The notes below the pieces were generated by a model, which was given only the letters and a program-made list of their open reading frames with translations, had not been told where the DNA came from and did no database searches. A program made the position numbers and the translations under genes. Positions 15,983 through 25,211 of a DNA stretch of 64,000 bases are shown in pieces. Every line of letters starts with the position of its first letter. Within the stretch, counting starts at the first letter, position 1. The DNA lies in assembly GCF_900176395.1 (NCBI RefSeq), contig NZ_FWXL01000005.1, positions 62,001 to 126,000 of the forward strand, read 5' to 3'. Source of the stretch: Novosphingobium sp. B1 (GTDB taxonomy: Bacteria; Pseudomonadota; Alphaproteobacteria; Sphingomonadales; Sphingomonadaceae).

Positions 15983-16986
15983 CCTCGCGGTATCCGATAA
16001 GGCAGCATGAACTGCACGATCGGCGAGGAAAAACGATCGAGATCGAGGCTTTCCTGCACGGCGGTCACAGGCTCTCCGAACAGTCGTGCGGACAGCGTGG
16101 ACCGGGCATAGAACGGCGCATCCTCCCACGTCCGGATCACGCTGGCATGGCCGCGATCAGCCCGCGTCCTGCGCTCCATCTGCCACAGCGTGTCTGGCAA
16201 GGGCGCGACCGGCGGCAAGGTTTCCTGTTCGTGCGGCACGCCGTCAGCGCCAAAACGCAGGGCGCTGGCAAAGCCCTCTCCATGGCGGCGAATGCCTTCG
16301 TAGCAGACGACCGACCCGCTCCGTCCATGGGCCCGGGACCAATGCCAGACGCGGAAGCCTTCCTCGAGCGACTCCGATCCGAAATTCGAATCGAGGTAGG
16401 CGCTGCCTTTCCATCTCAGCCCCGGCTTGGCCATCGTCACTTCAATATGCGCCCGCGGCGCGATGCAATGCCAGCGGTGCCGGCCTTGCGGATCCAGCGC
16501 GAAACTGCGCTCGTTCAGGGCTTCGGGAATCACGCGGACTTTTCCGGCAACCCGCCGCTGCCATGGCACGCCGACACGCTTGTCCATTTCCTCGATGTCG
16601 ATCTCGAGCGCGTTGCCCGTCCACCGCACCGAGCTGGGCCCGATCTGGAGATTGTCGGCATCGCGTGTCACGCTGCCACGCCCCCGCTCGGTCATCGTCC
16701 ACCGTGCGCCGGGCCCATAAAGCGCGACGTTCAGCGCGCAGTGCTGCAGCGGATCACCCCTCCCGCTTTTCTTGTAGAAAGGCGAGAAAACGCTGCCGAT
16801 AAATGCGATGATCGTCAGACCGTGGCGTCCGCACTCGCTGATCGCATCGACATACCACCAGCCATAGCCACCGGGTGGGACCTGCGCATCGAAGCGAGGT
16901 CTTGCAGCACCGCCTGCATCGCCAGCCGTCCGGACAAGGCGGCCATCGGCACCCCGGCCCCCGGATGGGTGCTTCCACCCGCGCAA
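15979..16986 (-). CDS. crtC: Carotenoid 1,2-hydratase CrtC
   Basis: Homology to CrtC (hydroxyneurosporene synthase) is clear from FDAQVPPGGYGWWYVDA through LTIIAFIGSVFSPFY to the C-terminus. The enzyme adds water to the 1,2 double bond of acyclic carotenoids such as neurosporene or lycopene on the way to spheroidene or spirilloxanthin. The start is a problem: between 16986 and the first conserved residue (about 16893) there is no in-frame ATG, GTG or TTG, so the nearest usable codon is TTG at 16984-16986, well inside crtD. That gives about 335 residues and an overlap of some 170 bases. A farther ATG at 17184 is possible. Function is firm, start is not. Confidence 0.85.
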   Translation of the reverse strand: MRGWKHPSGGRGADGRLVRTAGDAGGAARPRFDAQVPPGGYGWWYVDAISECGRHGLTIIAFIGSVFSPFYKKSGRGDPLQHCALNVALYGPGARWTMTERGRGSVTRDADNLQIGPSSVRWTGNALEIDIEEMDKRVGVPWQRRVAGKVRVIPEALNERSFALDPQGRHRWHCIAPRAHIEVTMAKPGLRWKGSAYLDSNFGSESLEEGFRVWHWSRAHGRSGSVVCYEGIRRHGEGFASALRFGADGVPHEQETLPPVAPLPDTLWQMERRTRADRGHASVIRTWEDAPFYARSTLSARLFGEPVTAVQESLDLDRFSSPIVQFMLPYRIPRG

Positions 16987-18374
16987 TAGAGCCCAGGGAT
17001 CCGGGTCCGCGTTCCCTGCCGGAGGAAGGACGCCGCCCAGCCGTGCGAGGCCCGACCATAGATCGCTCCCCCGGTCGAGGGCAAAAAGCTCTCGAAGGCG
17101 TTGGGCGTCAGCAGCGTGTGCGGAAAGCCCGTCTCCAGTTGCAATCCGCAGCGCTCGAGGCTGCGCCTCATGGCCAGTGTGCACTGCGCCTTCTCCTCTT
17201 CAGTGTAGGTGTGGGTATCGCCGTTGGCCGGCGCATTGACGATGATCTGCAAGCGCTCACGGGTGCCGGGGGAAATCGGCTCCGCAGCGTCGCGATCCTG
17301 CGCGCAGATGTAGACGCTGGGATCGACCGGCGGCATTCCTGCCCGAATGTCTGCGAATTCGCGCGGATAGTCGGGCGAGAAGAACACGTTGTGGCGTTGC
17401 AGCGCAACGCCCTCGGTCCGGGCATGGGCAAGCCAGACCATCGCCGACAGAGACCGCTTGCGCACGCCATGAGAACTCACCGCCATAGCTGCCAAGGGCC
17501 CGAACCCGCCGCTCGCCAGGGCTTCGGGGTCGGCATTGGCGATGACCGCATCGGCGGCTATGCGCTCGCCGGTTTGCAGGATCACGCCCGATGCGCGGCC
17601 CTGGTCGGCTTCGATCAGGGCTGCTGCCGTGCCGAACCGGAACCTGGCGCCGTGCATCTGGGCAAGCCGCACAAGCGCTGCTGCCAGAGCGCTCATGCCG
17701 CCTTCGATCAGCCACACCCCGGTCGCCTCGACATGCGCCACCAGCATCAGGGTTGCCGGTGTCTCGAACGGCGAGGATCCACAGTAAGTCGAATATCGGG
17801 CGAATAGCTGGCGCAGGCGCTGGTCGGCGAAGTGTTCGCCCAGCACTTTCCACATCGATTCGTAGGGCCTGATCGCAATCAGATCTGCAACGCGCCACAG
17901 CCCGATGCGCCACATCAGCGGTAATGGCCAGGATATCTTGCTTCCCCGCATCATCGACTGGTCGAGGATCCGATGGATGCGGGCTGCTTCGTGGCGAAAG
18001 GCGCGGTACCCCCTTGCTGCTTCTGCCCCGGCGAACTCGCCGATCGCGGCCTCGCTCGCTTCCGGATCGGCGTGGAAATCAAGCTGCTGCTCTGCGTCCC
18101 AGGCGTGGCGCGCAATCACCTCGGCACGCCGGACTGTGACGAAGTCGGTCAATTCCGCGCCGCATTCGGCGAACAGAGCCTCGAACACATCCCGCATGGT
18201 GAATACGGTCGGACCCGCGTCGACGGCGGCACCATCGACAATCAGCTGGCGTGCCTTTCCACCTGGTCCCGAGGCCTTTTCGATCACGGTGACCTCGCAT
18301 CCGCGCGAAGCGAGCAGCGCAGCCGCAGCAAGTCCGCCAATCCCCGCACCAATGATCGTCACGCGCGATGGCAA
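16815..18374 (-). CDS. crtD: 1-hydroxycarotenoid 3,4-desaturase CrtD
   Basis: About 519 residues. N-terminal FAD dinucleotide-binding motif GAGIGG (9-14) with the CrtI/CrtD hallmark EKASGPGGKARQ, and the C-terminal GLYCAGGSTHPGAGVPMA motif shared by phytoene desaturase-type enzymes. Paired with crtC and crtF it is CrtD, not CrtI. The chosen start is TTG at 18372-18374 (PSRVTIIGAG follows), because GGGGAGAG lies about six bases upstream; a GTG four codons in is an alternative. The frame extends upstream through the intergenic region, but that part is not protein-like. Divergent from crtF across a short promoter region carrying a PpsR site. Confidence 0.92.
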   Translation of the reverse strand: MPSRVTIIGAGIGGLAAAALLASRGCEVTVIEKASGPGGKARQLIVDGAAVDAGPTVFTMRDVFEALFAECGAELTDFVTVRRAEVIARHAWDAEQQLDFHADPEASEAAIGEFAGAEAARGYRAFRHEAARIHRILDQSMMRGSKISWPLPLMWRIGLWRVADLIAIRPYESMWKVLGEHFADQRLRQLFARYSTYCGSSPFETPATLMLVAHVEATGVWLIEGGMSALAAALVRLAQMHGARFRFGTAAALIEADQGRASGVILQTGERIAADAVIANADPEALASGGFGPLAAMAVSSHGVRKRSLSAMVWLAHARTEGVALQRHNVFFSPDYPREFADIRAGMPPVDPSVYICAQDRDAAEPISPGTRERLQIIVNAPANGDTHTYTEEEKAQCTLAMRRSLERCGLQLETGFPHTLLTPNAFESFLPSTGGAIYGRASHGWAASFLRQGTRTRIPGLYCAGGSTHPGAGVPMAALSGRLAMQAVLQDLASMRRSHPVAMAGGMSMRSASADATV

Positions 18375-18432
18375 GACACTCTCTCCCCGGACTCCAGCCC
18401 GACAAGCATACAATTGACCTTTACATGATAAA

Positions 18433-18450
18433 TGTCCAATAGTTTGGACA
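18433..18450. promoter_or_regulatory. PpsR/CrtJ operator between crtD and crtF
   Basis: TGTCCAATAGTTTGGACA is an exact TGT-N12-ACA site with full 6-bp arms (TGTCCA/TGGACA), in the 77-base gap between divergent crtD and crtF. It ends one base before the crtF ATG, as at bchI. A TTGACC hexamer at 18414-18419 could be a -35 element for crtF, which would place the transcript start almost at the ATG. It could also control crtD. Confidence 0.78.
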
Positions 18451-18451
18451 A

Positions 18452-19579
18452 ATGCTTGATGTCTTGCCACTCGATCCGCCGAAGCTGGCAAACGCGCCCC
18501 CACGCTGGCGGCAGCGATGGGTGCAATGGCGCAACCGCGTTCTTCAGGACCAGTCCTTCCAGTACTGGGCCGCCCGCCTGCCCTTCTTCGCGGCAGTATC
18601 GCGGCGGCGGGCAGCAAGTGCGTTCGATCTCGTTGCCGGGTTCTGCTACTCACAGGTCCTGCTTGCAGCCGTGCAGGCAGGGTTGCTCGATCTCTTGGAC
18701 CAAGGCCCCAAGGACGCCGCCGAACTGGCTCACTCCACGGGACTCAGTCGTGACGCTGCACTGCGGTTGGTGCGCGCGGCAGCCGCGCTCGATCTTGCCG
18801 AAGAAGTCGCACCGGGCTGCTGGATGCTGGGGCAACAGGGCGCTGCCCTTCTGTCCAATCCCGGTGCCTTGGCGATGGTTCGCCATCATCCGCTGCTTTA
18901 CAGCGATCTGGCCGATCCCCTTGCCCTCCTCAGGCAGGATCGCGCCAGCGCCACCAAGCTCTCGGATTTCTGGCACTATGCATCTGAAAGTGAAGGCCGA
19001 AAGGCACAGAGCTACTCAGAACTCATGGCCGGCTCGCAAGCGATGGTGGCTCGCGAAGCGCTTGCCGCCTACCCGTTTGCCCGCCATCGCCGCCTGCTCG
19101 ACATAGGCGGCGGGCACGGCGCCTTCGTCAGGGCCGTGGCAAAGGCTTGCCCTGCCCTGGCCTTCGGCGTGTTCGATCTCCCCCCGGTTCTGGCCGGATG
19201 CGGTTCGGACATGGCGCAGATCGCTCTCCACCCCGGAGACTTCTTCGCGACTCCGCTGCCGACCGGCTACGATTGCATGACGCTCGTTCGCATTCTGCAC
19301 GACCACGACGACGATCGATGCCTTGCGATCCTTCGGGCAGCCCGCACAGCCCTGCCACCCGGTGGCAGGCTCGTCATTGCAGAACCCATGGCCGGCGCGC
19401 GCAACGCCAAGCCGATGGGCGATGCCTATTTCGGCCTCTACTTATGGGCGATGAATTCGGGACGGCCGCGCACCGCAAGGGAATACGAAGCTCTTGCCAG
19501 CGCAGCAGGATTCTCCCGCTGCGTCATCCGCACCACTGCAATGCCGGTAATTGCCAGCGTCATTGTCTGTTCATATTGA
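18452..19579 (+). CDS. crtF: Hydroxyneurosporene O-methyltransferase CrtF
   Basis: 375 residues. The N-terminal half carries the family's dimerisation/helical region with FDLVAGFCYSQVLLA (58-72), the C-terminal half a Rossmann-type SAM-binding motif LLDIGGGHG (215-223) and the EPMAGA strand. CrtF methylates the 1-hydroxyl of acyclic carotenoids, the step after CrtC/CrtD in spheroidene and spirilloxanthin synthesis. It leads the crtF-bchCXYZ-puf run. A PpsR palindrome abuts its start, and its own last codons overlap the first of two PpsR-type sites belonging to bchC. Confidence 0.93.
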   Translation: MLDVLPLDPPKLANAPPRWRQRWVQWRNRVLQDQSFQYWAARLPFFAAVSRRRAASAFDLVAGFCYSQVLLAAVQAGLLDLLDQGPKDAAELAHSTGLSRDAALRLVRAAAALDLAEEVAPGCWMLGQQGAALLSNPGALAMVRHHPLLYSDLADPLALLRQDRASATKLSDFWHYASESEGRKAQSYSELMAGSQAMVAREALAAYPFARHRRLLDIGGGHGAFVRAVAKACPALAFGVFDLPPVLAGCGSDMAQIALHPGDFFATPLPTGYDCMTLVRILHDHDDDRCLAILRAARTALPPGGRLVIAEPMAGARNAKPMGDAYFGLYLWAMNSGRPRTAREYEALASAAGFSRCVIRTTAMPVIASVIVCSY

Positions 19580-19607
19580 CATCACATGCCGTCCAATATG
19601 ATTGACA
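19564..19607 (+). promoter_or_regulatory. Tandem PpsR/CrtJ operators and promoter of bchC
   Basis: Site 1, TGTCTGTTCATATTGACA (19564-19581), fits TGT-N12-ACA exactly; site 2, CGTCCAATATGATTGACA (19590-19607), differs by one base. The gap between them is 8 bp, the spacing known for cooperative CrtJ/PpsR binding at Rhodobacter bchC. Each site contains a TTGACA hexamer; TTGACA at 19602-19607 with TATGGT at 19624-19629 (16-bp spacer) is a plausible promoter, with TTGACA 19576-19581 as a second option. Confidence 0.78.
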
Positions 19608-19697
19608 CCTATCAACGTTAGCGTATGGTGAATGGTGTCTGACGGACTCATTTGGGCCTTCAGACCGGCCGATCAGGCCTGAGAGGGGAAGACCGGC

Positions 19698-20663
19698 ATG
19701 GAGTCGCTGGCGGTCATATTGGAAGCTCCAAGGCGCCTGGCGCTGCGCAAGCTTGAGCTGAGCGGAAGCGGTGACGCCGAAGTTGGTGGCAACCTGTTGT
19801 CCCCGTCCGATCTTCTCGTCGAAATTCAGTGGAGCGGCATAAGCGCGGGCACAGAAAAGCTTCTGTGGTCGGGTGAAATGCCCAATTTTCCCGGCATGGG
19901 CTATCCCTTGGTACCGGGCTACGAGTCTGTCGGTCGCATCGTCGATGCTGGCGACGAAGTGGCAACCCGGGTCGGTGAATGGGTCTTCGTCCCTGGCGCC
20001 ACCTGCTATCGCGACGCCCGCGGACTGTTTGGCGGAACGGCCCGACGTGTCATCGTCCCGTCCGCTCGCGCCCTGCCCGTCTCCGAGTCGCTTGGTGCCG
20101 ATGGCGTGCTCTTCGCGCTTGCCGCAACGGCGCTTCACGCGATGAATGGGGGCGAACCGCCCGATCTCATCGTCGGTCATGGCACGCTTGGTCGCCTGCT
20201 CGCGCGGATGACTATTGCTGCCGGCGCGCCGCCGCCTGTCGTCTGGGACAACAAGCCCGCCCGGCGGAATGGCGCCCGGGGCTACAGCGTCATCGCGCCA
20301 AAGGACGATGACCGCCGCGATTACGCCAATATCTACGACGCCAGCGGTGATGCCGATTGCCTGGACCTGCTCGTCCCGCGCCTGCGCAAGAAGGGCGAAA
20401 TCGTGCTGGCGGGCTTCTATGCGAACCGTCCGAGCTTTGCCTTTGCCCCCGCCTTCCGGGCCGAGGCGCGCTTCCGCGTGGCGGCCGAATGGGGGCCCGA
20501 TGATCTCGCCTCGACCCGCGCCCTGATCGAAAGCGGCGCGCTCGATCTCTCTGGCCTGGTTTCGCACCAGCGCCCGGCAGAGGAAGCCCCGGATGCCTAT
20601 CCGGAAGCCTTTCTCGATGCCGACTGCCTCAAGATGGTTCTCGACTGGAGCAACTGCGCATGA
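19698..20663 (+). CDS. bchC: Bacteriochlorophyllide a dehydrogenase BchC
   Basis: 321 residues, zinc-alcohol-dehydrogenase-like (MDR) fold with the conserved SGISAGTEKLLWSGEMP opening and the YPLVPGYESVGRI segment typical of BchC. It oxidises the 3-hydroxyethyl group to the 3-acetyl group of bacteriochlorophyll a. Good ribosome site GAGGGGAAG before the ATG. The 119-base leader carries the tandem PpsR sites. First gene of bchC-bchX-bchY-bchZ, overlapping bchX by ATGA. Confidence 0.96.
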   Translation: MESLAVILEAPRRLALRKLELSGSGDAEVGGNLLSPSDLLVEIQWSGISAGTEKLLWSGEMPNFPGMGYPLVPGYESVGRIVDAGDEVATRVGEWVFVPGATCYRDARGLFGGTARRVIVPSARALPVSESLGADGVLFALAATALHAMNGGEPPDLIVGHGTLGRLLARMTIAAGAPPPVVWDNKPARRNGARGYSVIAPKDDDRRDYANIYDASGDADCLDLLVPRLRKKGEIVLAGFYANRPSFAFAPAFRAEARFRVAAEWGPDDLASTRALIESGALDLSGLVSHQRPAEEAPDAYPEAFLDADCLKMVLDWSNCA

Positions 20664-21649
20664 CGATGCTGGACACACATGCCGCTGCCCTGCGCGATGA
20701 AGCCGCGATCGAGCCGGACGCGCCGCACACCGGTGAGGTGAAGAAGGAAACGCAGATCATCGCGATCTACGGCAAGGGCGGCTCGGGCAAGAGCTTTGCG
20801 CTATCCAACCTCAGCTACATGCTCGCCCAGCAGGGCAAGCGCGTGCTGCTGATCGGCTGCGATCCAAAGTCCGATACCACCAGCCTGCTGTTCGCCGGCA
20901 AGGCCTGCCCCACGATCATCGAGACCTCGTCGGCCAAGAAGCTGGCTGGCGAGGATGTGCGCATCGAAGACGTCTGCTTCCAGCGCGACGGCGTGTTCGC
21001 GATGGAATTGGGCGGGCCCGAAGTTGGCCGCGGCTGCGGCGGGCGCGGCATCATCCACGGCTTCGAGCTGCTGGAAAAGCTTGGCTTCCATGACTGGGGC
21101 TTCGACTACGTCCTGCTCGATTTCCTCGGTGACGTCGTCTGCGGCGGCTTTGGCCTGCCGATCGCCCGCGACATGTGCCAGAAGGTCATCGTCGTCGGCT
21201 CGAACGACCTGCAGTCGCTCTATGTGGCGAACAACGTCTGCAAGGCGGTGGAATACTTCCGCAAGATGGGCGGCAATGTCGGTGTCGCCGGCATGATCAT
21301 CAACAAGGACGATGGCACCGGCGAAGCGCAGGCATTCGCCAACGCGGTCGACATTCCGGTCCTTTGCGCCATTCCGGCGGACGAGGACATCCGGCGCAAG
21401 TCGGCCAATTACCAGATTATCGGCAAGCCCGGCGGGCAATGGGGCAGTCTCTTTGCGGAGCTTGCATCCAATGTCGCGTCGGCACCGCCGCGGCAGCCCA
21501 CGCCCCTCGACCAGGATGGACTGCTTGGCCTCTTCTCCCCCGAAGACACCGGAGGCAACGTCGAGTTGGTCCCGGCGACACAGGCTGACATGCGCGGCGG
21601 ATCATTCGAGCAGCGCCCCTCGCTCGAGGTGGTCTATGACGAGGCCTAG
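20660..21649 (+). CDS. bchX: Chlorophyllide reductase iron protein BchX
   Basis: 329 residues, NifH/BchL superfamily. P-loop GKGGSGKS (38-45) and the two [4Fe-4S]-ligand segments GRGCGGRG and DVVCGGFG are intact; each monomer gives two cysteines to a cluster bridging the dimer. BchX is the ATP-driven electron donor to BchYZ, which reduces ring B of chlorophyllide. It differs from BchL (42131-43027), which serves the dark protochlorophyllide reductase. Coupled to bchC upstream; bchY follows after three bases. Confidence 0.97.
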   Translation: MTMLDTHAAALRDEAAIEPDAPHTGEVKKETQIIAIYGKGGSGKSFALSNLSYMLAQQGKRVLLIGCDPKSDTTSLLFAGKACPTIIETSSAKKLAGEDVRIEDVCFQRDGVFAMELGGPEVGRGCGGRGIIHGFELLEKLGFHDWGFDYVLLDFLGDVVCGGFGLPIARDMCQKVIVVGSNDLQSLYVANNVCKAVEYFRKMGGNVGVAGMIINKDDGTGEAQAFANAVDIPVLCAIPADEDIRRKSANYQIIGKPGGQWGSLFAELASNVASAPPRQPTPLDQDGLLGLFSPEDTGGNVELVPATQADMRGGSFEQRPSLEVVYDEA

Positions 21650-21652
21650 GGC

Positions 21653-23188
21653 ATGACCGACCTCGCAGGCCAGGCGCTCACGCGCGAGCCAGACCGGATC
21701 GACCTCGATCCTCCGGTCGAAGGCGGCGGCTGCCACGCCGGCGCGGACGTGCTGCGCGAGGCGACCAACAAGGCGCTAGGGTCCGAACTGCTTGACCGCT
21801 ACGCGGCTGACTACCCGGTCGGCCCGCATGACCAGCCGCAATCGATGTGCCCGGCGTTCGGTTCGCTCCGCGTTGGCCTGCGTATGCGCCGCACCGCAAC
21901 CGTCCTCTCGGGCTCGGCCTGCTGCGTCTACGGCCTGACCTTCACCTCGCACTTCTATGGCGCGCGCCGCACGGTCGGATACGTGCCGTTCAGTTCCGAA
22001 ACGCTGGTCACCGGCAAGCTGTTCGAGGACATCAAGGAGGCTGTCGAAGGTCTTGCCGATCCGGCTGACTACGACGCGATCGTTGTAACCAATCTGTGCG
22101 TTCCGACCGCGAGCGGCGTACCGCTTCGGTTACTCAAGAAACAGATCAACGGTGTGCGCATCATCGGGATCGATGTACCCGGCTTTGGCATCCCGACCCA
22201 CGCCGAGGCAAAGGATGTGCTGGCGGGCGCCATGCTCGCCTATGCCCGCGAGGAAGTGGCGCAGGGCCCGGTCGCAGCTCCCGCCACCCGCACCGACAAG
22301 CCCACCGTCACTCTGCTGGGCGAGATGTTTCCGGCCGACCCCGTCGGCATCGGCATGATGCTTGAACCGCTGGGGCTTGCCGCAGGGCCGGTCGTCCCCA
22401 CCCGCGAATGGCGCGAGCTTTATGCTGCGCTCGATTGCGCAGTCGTCGCAGCGATCCATCCCTTTTACACCGCCAGCATCCGGGAATTCGAACACGCCGG
22501 ACGCAGTGTCGTCGGCTCGGCCCCGGTCGGCGCTGAAGGCACCGCTGCATGGCTCGATGCCATCGGCGCCGCCTGCAATGTGCCCGCCGAAAAGGTCGAG
22601 GCCGCCAAGGCCCGCTTCGTGCCGATGATCCGCGCAGCGCTCGCCGCCAATCCGATCACCGGCCGCATCACGGTCTCGGGCTATGAAGGCTCCGAACTGC
22701 TCGTCGCCCGCCTGCTGATCGAAAGCGGCGCGGACGTCCCCTACGTCGGCAGTGCCTGCCCGCGCACCCGCTGGTCCGATCCTGACCGCGAATGGCTGGA
22801 GGCGCGCGGAGTCCGCGTCCAGTTCCGTGCCAGCCTCGAACAGGACATTGCCGCGGTAGAGGAATTCCGCCCCGATCTCGCCATCGGCACGACTCCGGTG
22901 GTCCAGCACGCCAAGGCCCAGGCCATCCCGGCGCTCTACTTCACCAACCTGATCTCCGCCCGTCCGCTGATGGGCGTGGCCGGCGCCGGCAGCCTGGCGC
23001 AGGTCATCAACGCCGCGATGGCCAACAAGGCACGCTTCGACAGGATGACCGCGTTCTTCGAAGGCGTCGGCACTGGCCCGGCCGCCGGGATCTGGGAAGA
23101 AACCCCGCAGGATCGCCCGGCCTTCAAGAAGAAATATGCCGCCCTCAACGAAGCCGCGCGCAAGGCGGCAGATGCGGTGGGCACATGA
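21653..23188 (+). CDS. bchY: Chlorophyllide reductase subunit BchY
   Basis: 511 residues, nitrogenase MoFe-like. Conserved cysteines in SMCPAFGSL (Cys66), GSACCVYGL (Cys90/91) and TNLCVPTAS are those expected to bind the catalytic [4Fe-4S] cluster shared with BchZ. The complex takes electrons from BchX to reduce the C7-C8 double bond, giving the bacteriochlorin ring. Its TGA overlaps the bchZ ATG. Confidence 0.96.
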   Translation: MTDLAGQALTREPDRIDLDPPVEGGGCHAGADVLREATNKALGSELLDRYAADYPVGPHDQPQSMCPAFGSLRVGLRMRRTATVLSGSACCVYGLTFTSHFYGARRTVGYVPFSSETLVTGKLFEDIKEAVEGLADPADYDAIVVTNLCVPTASGVPLRLLKKQINGVRIIGIDVPGFGIPTHAEAKDVLAGAMLAYAREEVAQGPVAAPATRTDKPTVTLLGEMFPADPVGIGMMLEPLGLAAGPVVPTREWRELYAALDCAVVAAIHPFYTASIREFEHAGRSVVGSAPVGAEGTAAWLDAIGAACNVPAEKVEAAKARFVPMIRAALAANPITGRITVSGYEGSELLVARLLIESGADVPYVGSACPRTRWSDPDREWLEARGVRVQFRASLEQDIAAVEEFRPDLAIGTTPVVQHAKAQAIPALYFTNLISARPLMGVAGAGSLAQVINAAMANKARFDRMTAFFEGVGTGPAAGIWEETPQDRPAFKKKYAALNEAARKAADAVGT

Positions 23189-24630
23189 CCCTTGTCCTCG
23201 ACCATGATCGGGCTGGCGGCTACTGGGGCGCCGTCTATGTCTTCACTGCAGTAAAAGGCCTGCAGGTCATCATTGACGGCCCGGTGGGCTGCGAGAACCT
23301 GCCAGTCACTTCGGTACTGCATTATACCGACGGCCTGCCACCACACGAACTGCCGATCGTCGTGACCGGGCTTGGCGAGGAGGAACTCGGCAAGACCGGC
23401 ACCGAAGGCGCGATGAAGCGCGCGTGGAAGGTGCTCGATCCCGAACTGCCGGCCGTGGTCGTCACCGGCTCCATAGCAGAGATGATCGGCGGCGGGGTTA
23501 CCCCGCAAGGCACCAATATCAAGCGCTTCCTGCCGCGCACCATTGACGAGGATCAGTGGCAGTGTGCGGATCGCGCCCTCAGCTGGCTCTGGTCGGAATT
23601 CGGCCCCAAGACCGTCCCCGCGGTCAAGCCGGTCAAGGAAGGCGAAAAGCCCAAGGTCAATATTCTCGGCCCTTCGTACGGCATGTTCAACATGGCGAGC
23701 GACGTTCACGAGATCCGCCGCCTGATCGAAGGCATCGGCGCCGAGGTCAACATGGTCTTCCCGCTGGGCAGCCATCTGGCCGATGTCCGCAAGCTGGCGG
23801 ATGCCCAGGCAAACGTCTGCATGTACCGCGAATTTGGTCGCAACTTGTGCGAACTGATGGAGCGGCCCTATTTCCAGGCTCCCATCGGGCTCGACAGCAC
23901 CACCCGCTTCCTGCGCGCGCTGGCTGCCGAACTCGGGCTCGATCCCGAACCGTTCATCGAGCGCGAGAAGCACACCACGATCAAGCCGTTGTGGGACCTG
24001 TGGCGCTCGGTCACGCAGGACTTCTTCGCCACGGCCAGCTTCGGCATCGTCGCCAACGAGACTTATGCCCGCGGCATTCGCAAGTTTCTTGAAGACGACA
24101 TGGGCCTGCCTTGCACGTTTGCATTCTCGCGCAGCGCAGGGATCAAGCCGAGGAACGAGGACGTGCGCGCCGCAATCCACGCGAACCCGCCGCTGGTGCT
24201 GTTCGGCAGCTATAACGAACGCATGTACAGCGCCGAGAAGGGCGGCCGGTCGATCTACATTCCGGCCAGTTTCCCGGGCGCCGCAATCCGCCGCCACATC
24301 GGCACGCCCTTCATGGGCTATTCGGGCGCCACCTATCTCGTGCAGGAAGTGTGCAACGCGCTGTTCGATGCGCTGTTCAACATCATCCCGCTGGCGACCC
24401 AACTCGATGCCGTGGAGGCAACGCCCGCGCGCGACAACCGCGAGCTGGCTTGGGACGAGGACGCCAAGGCGCGGCTTGACCAGATCGTCGAAGCGCAGCC
24501 GGTGCTGGTGCGCATCTCTGCCGCCAAGCGCCTGCGCGATGCAGCCGAGCGCATCGCGCGCCGCCACAACGAATCCCGCGTCAGCGCCGACAGGCTGGCC
24601 GACGCCATGCTCGAGGCACAGGTCACATGA
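23185..24630 (+). CDS. bchZ: Chlorophyllide reductase subunit BchZ
   Basis: 481 residues starting [18 protein letters not shown]; the same frame is open for 393 bases upstream but there it runs inside bchY, so the ATGA junction at 23185 is the start. [13 protein letters not shown] (Cys36) gives the fourth cluster ligand. C-terminal region holds the PRxMWD-like [19 protein letters not shown] part of the nitrogenase-like fold. Partner of BchY. The stop overlaps a short frame that leads to pufB. Confidence 0.96.
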   Translation: MTLVLDHDRAGGYWGAVYVFTAVKGLQVIIDGPVGCENLPVTSVLHYTDGLPPHELPIVVTGLGEEELGKTGTEGAMKRAWKVLDPELPAVVVTGSIAEMIGGGVTPQGTNIKRFLPRTIDEDQWQCADRALSWLWSEFGPKTVPAVKPVKEGEKPKVNILGPSYGMFNMASDVHEIRRLIEGIGAEVNMVFPLGSHLADVRKLADAQANVCMYREFGRNLCELMERPYFQAPIGLDSTTRFLRALAAELGLDPEPFIEREKHTTIKPLWDLWRSVTQDFFATASFGIVANETYARGIRKFLEDDMGLPCTFAFSRSAGIKPRNEDVRAAIHANPPLVLFGSYNERMYSAEKGGRSIYIPASFPGAAIRRHIGTPFMGYSGATYLVQEVCNALFDALFNIIPLATQLDAVEATPARDNRELAWDEDAKARLDQIVEAQPVLVRISAAKRLRDAAERIARRHNESRVSADRLADAMLEAQVT

Positions 24631-24794
24631 CCGGCGCACTTGTCTTTCCGCGCTCATCCCAGGCGCATCAGCTTGCACGGTCGCCGCTCTCCGGTCGCCC
24701 GTGTTCCCCCATCCACGCGGGTCAGTTCCGCGCGGATACCGAAAGAGGTCTTCCGCCTCTCGCACATCAACAACGACTGGAGATTGGGCAATGA
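24627..24794 (+). CDS. Candidate 55-aa leader ORF between bchZ and pufB
   Basis: ATG overlaps the bchZ stop (ATGA) and the stop TGA overlaps the pufB start (ATGA at 24791), so an uninterrupted coupled frame bridges the only gap between bchZ and puf. The product ([15 protein letters not shown]...RLEIGQ) has no membrane span and no resemblance to PufQ, which usually sits here. It may be a translated leader that keeps ribosomes on the mRNA or coupling without a functional protein; chance is possible in GC-rich DNA. A small stem AGAGG/CCTCT lies around 24743-24759. Confidence 0.35.
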   Translation: MTGALVFPRSSQAHQLARSPLSGRPCSPIHAGQFRADTERGLPPLAHQQRLEIGQ

Positions 24795-24946
24795 GTGATC
24801 ATGACGATCGCTTCGGGCTGAGGACCTACCTCACCCCAGAGGAAGCAAAGGAATTCCACAAACTCTTCATGAGCAGCTTCGTCGGCTTCACCGCCGTCGC
24901 AGTGGTCGCACATGTCCTCGTCTGGATGTGGAAGCCCTGGCTCTGA
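24791..24946 (+). CDS. pufB: LH1 light-harvesting beta polypeptide PufB
   Basis: 51 residues. Charged N-terminus with [13 protein letters not shown], one membrane span, His41 as the axial ligand to bacteriochlorophyll ([15 protein letters not shown]), and the typical aromatic WMWKPWL end that binds the B875 pigments. A longer in-frame ORF begins at 24065 inside bchZ, but ATG 24791 gives the family's exact length, with GGAG at 24770 upstream. Pairs with PufA around the reaction centre. Confidence 0.97.
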   Translation: MSDHDDRFGLRTYLTPEEAKEFHKLFMSSFVGFTAVAVVAHVLVWMWKPWL

Positions 24947-25012
24947 CGCATCGGCCTGCCATCGGCTCCGGCCAAAGGCAGCACCTTCAACACTTGCACA
25001 AGGACTAAGACC

Positions 25013-25198
25013 ATGTGGAGGATTTGGCTTATTTTCGATCCGCGCAGGGCTCTGGTTGCCCTGTTCGCGTTCCTGTTCGTGCTCGCGCTGGTGATTCACT
25101 TCATCCTGCTCAGCACCGATACGTTCAACTGGCTCGATGGCCCCAACTCGGCCCAGGGCATGGCGAACGCAGCAGCAGCGGCGCCCGCAGCGCCCTGA
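25013..25198 (+). CDS. pufA: LH1 light-harvesting alpha polypeptide PufA
   Basis: 61 residues opening [20 protein letters not shown], the classic LH1 alpha start; His29 ([18 protein letters not shown]) ligates bacteriochlorophyll. One membrane span. The tail is an Ala/Pro-rich extension (AAAAAPAAP). No pufX follows, so the LH1 ring is presumably closed or gapped by other means. A stable hairpin separates it from pufL. Confidence 0.97.
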   Translation: MWRIWLIFDPRRALVALFAFLFVLALVIHFILLSTDTFNWLDGPNSAQGMANAAAAAPAAP

Positions 25199-25211
25199 CG
25201 CAACTGTGCGA

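Noticed and set aside
16815..18374. Reading crtD as phytoene desaturase crtI
   Set aside because: Sequence class is shared, but its position with crtC and crtF and the overall motif set fit CrtD better; not decisive without an alignment.
22936..24765. 609-codon open frame antisense to bchY/bchZ
   Set aside because: Shadow of two well-supported overlapping genes.
24627..24794. PufQ at its usual place
   Set aside because: The short frame here has no membrane span and no resemblance to PufQ; listed only as an unnamed ORF.
24065..24946. Long N-terminal extension of pufB
   Set aside because: It lies within bchZ in another frame; LH1 beta proteins are about 50 residues and ATG 24791 gives that length.
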